Assembly (NCBI GenBank): GCA_003165855.1
Contig: PMXH01000554.1
Location: forward strand, 1 to 5,441
Length of the DNA stretch: 5,441 bases
Direction: 5' to 3'
Source: Acidobacteriaceae bacterium
GTDB lineage: Bacteria; Acidobacteriota; Terriglobia; Terriglobales; Acidobacteriaceae
The notes below the pieces were generated by a model. That model did no database searches, was not told where the DNA came from, and worked only from the letters and a program-made list of their open reading frames with translations. The first letter of the stretch is position 1; each line of letters starts with the position of its first letter. Of this stretch, positions 5,402 through 5,441 are shown piece by piece. The position numbers and the translations under genes are program-made.

Positions 5402-5441
5402 ATCATTCGATCAAAACCCATTAACCGCCTGTAAATGCAAC

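Noticed and set aside
5435..5441. Start of a new plus-strand gene at the ATG 5435-5437
   Set aside because: Only two codons and one base are visible and there is no Shine-Dalgarno sequence, so it cannot be supported from this window.

Overview
The window looks like a piece of an Acidobacteriota chromosome (Terriglobia-type soil lineage). This is inferred from the GC-rich coding style, a secreted-protein family with a C-terminal 'LIF[KR]DGH' domain that I associate with that phylum, and short dispersed intergenic repeats built on CTCTGTG units. No rRNA or taxonomic marker is present, so the assignment is an inference.

Layout. Bases 1-962 (minus) hold the N-terminal 320 codons of a RecQ-type DNA helicase; the gene leaves the window at base 1, just before helicase motif VI. 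Bases 1041-2045 (minus) encode a CPBP-family (CAAX protease/Abi) intramembrane protease, 78 bases upstream of recQ on the same strand. A 179-base divergent spacer (2046-2224) carries a perfect 8-bp-arm palindrome and a second small hairpin. Bases 2225-3457 (plus) encode a polytopic membrane protein resembling a short GT-C (family 39-like) glycosyltransferase. After a 151-base spacer, two tandem plus-strand genes (3609-4397 and 4400-5233, two bases apart) encode exported proteins of unknown function that share a C-terminal domain of about 65 residues. The last 208 bases are non-coding, with a third repeat copy and a probable extended -10 promoter that fires out of the window.

Working together. 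The only convincing functional unit is the tandem pair of exported paralogues, which are almost certainly co-transcribed and probably translationally coupled. RecQ, the CPBP protease and the GT-C-like protein have no evident common pathway. I see no defence system, mobile-element gene, CRISPR array, tRNA or rRNA.

The most interesting signals are in the repeats. One dispersed repeat occurs three times in the same orientation at gene boundaries, and one copy supplies the last dozen codons of the protease gene. A different inverted-repeat element lies inside the 5' coding region of the second exported-protein gene and appears to have lengthened its signal peptide. The top strand is also strongly C-rich whichever way the genes point, which suggests replication-strand bias and explains the many long antisense open frames.
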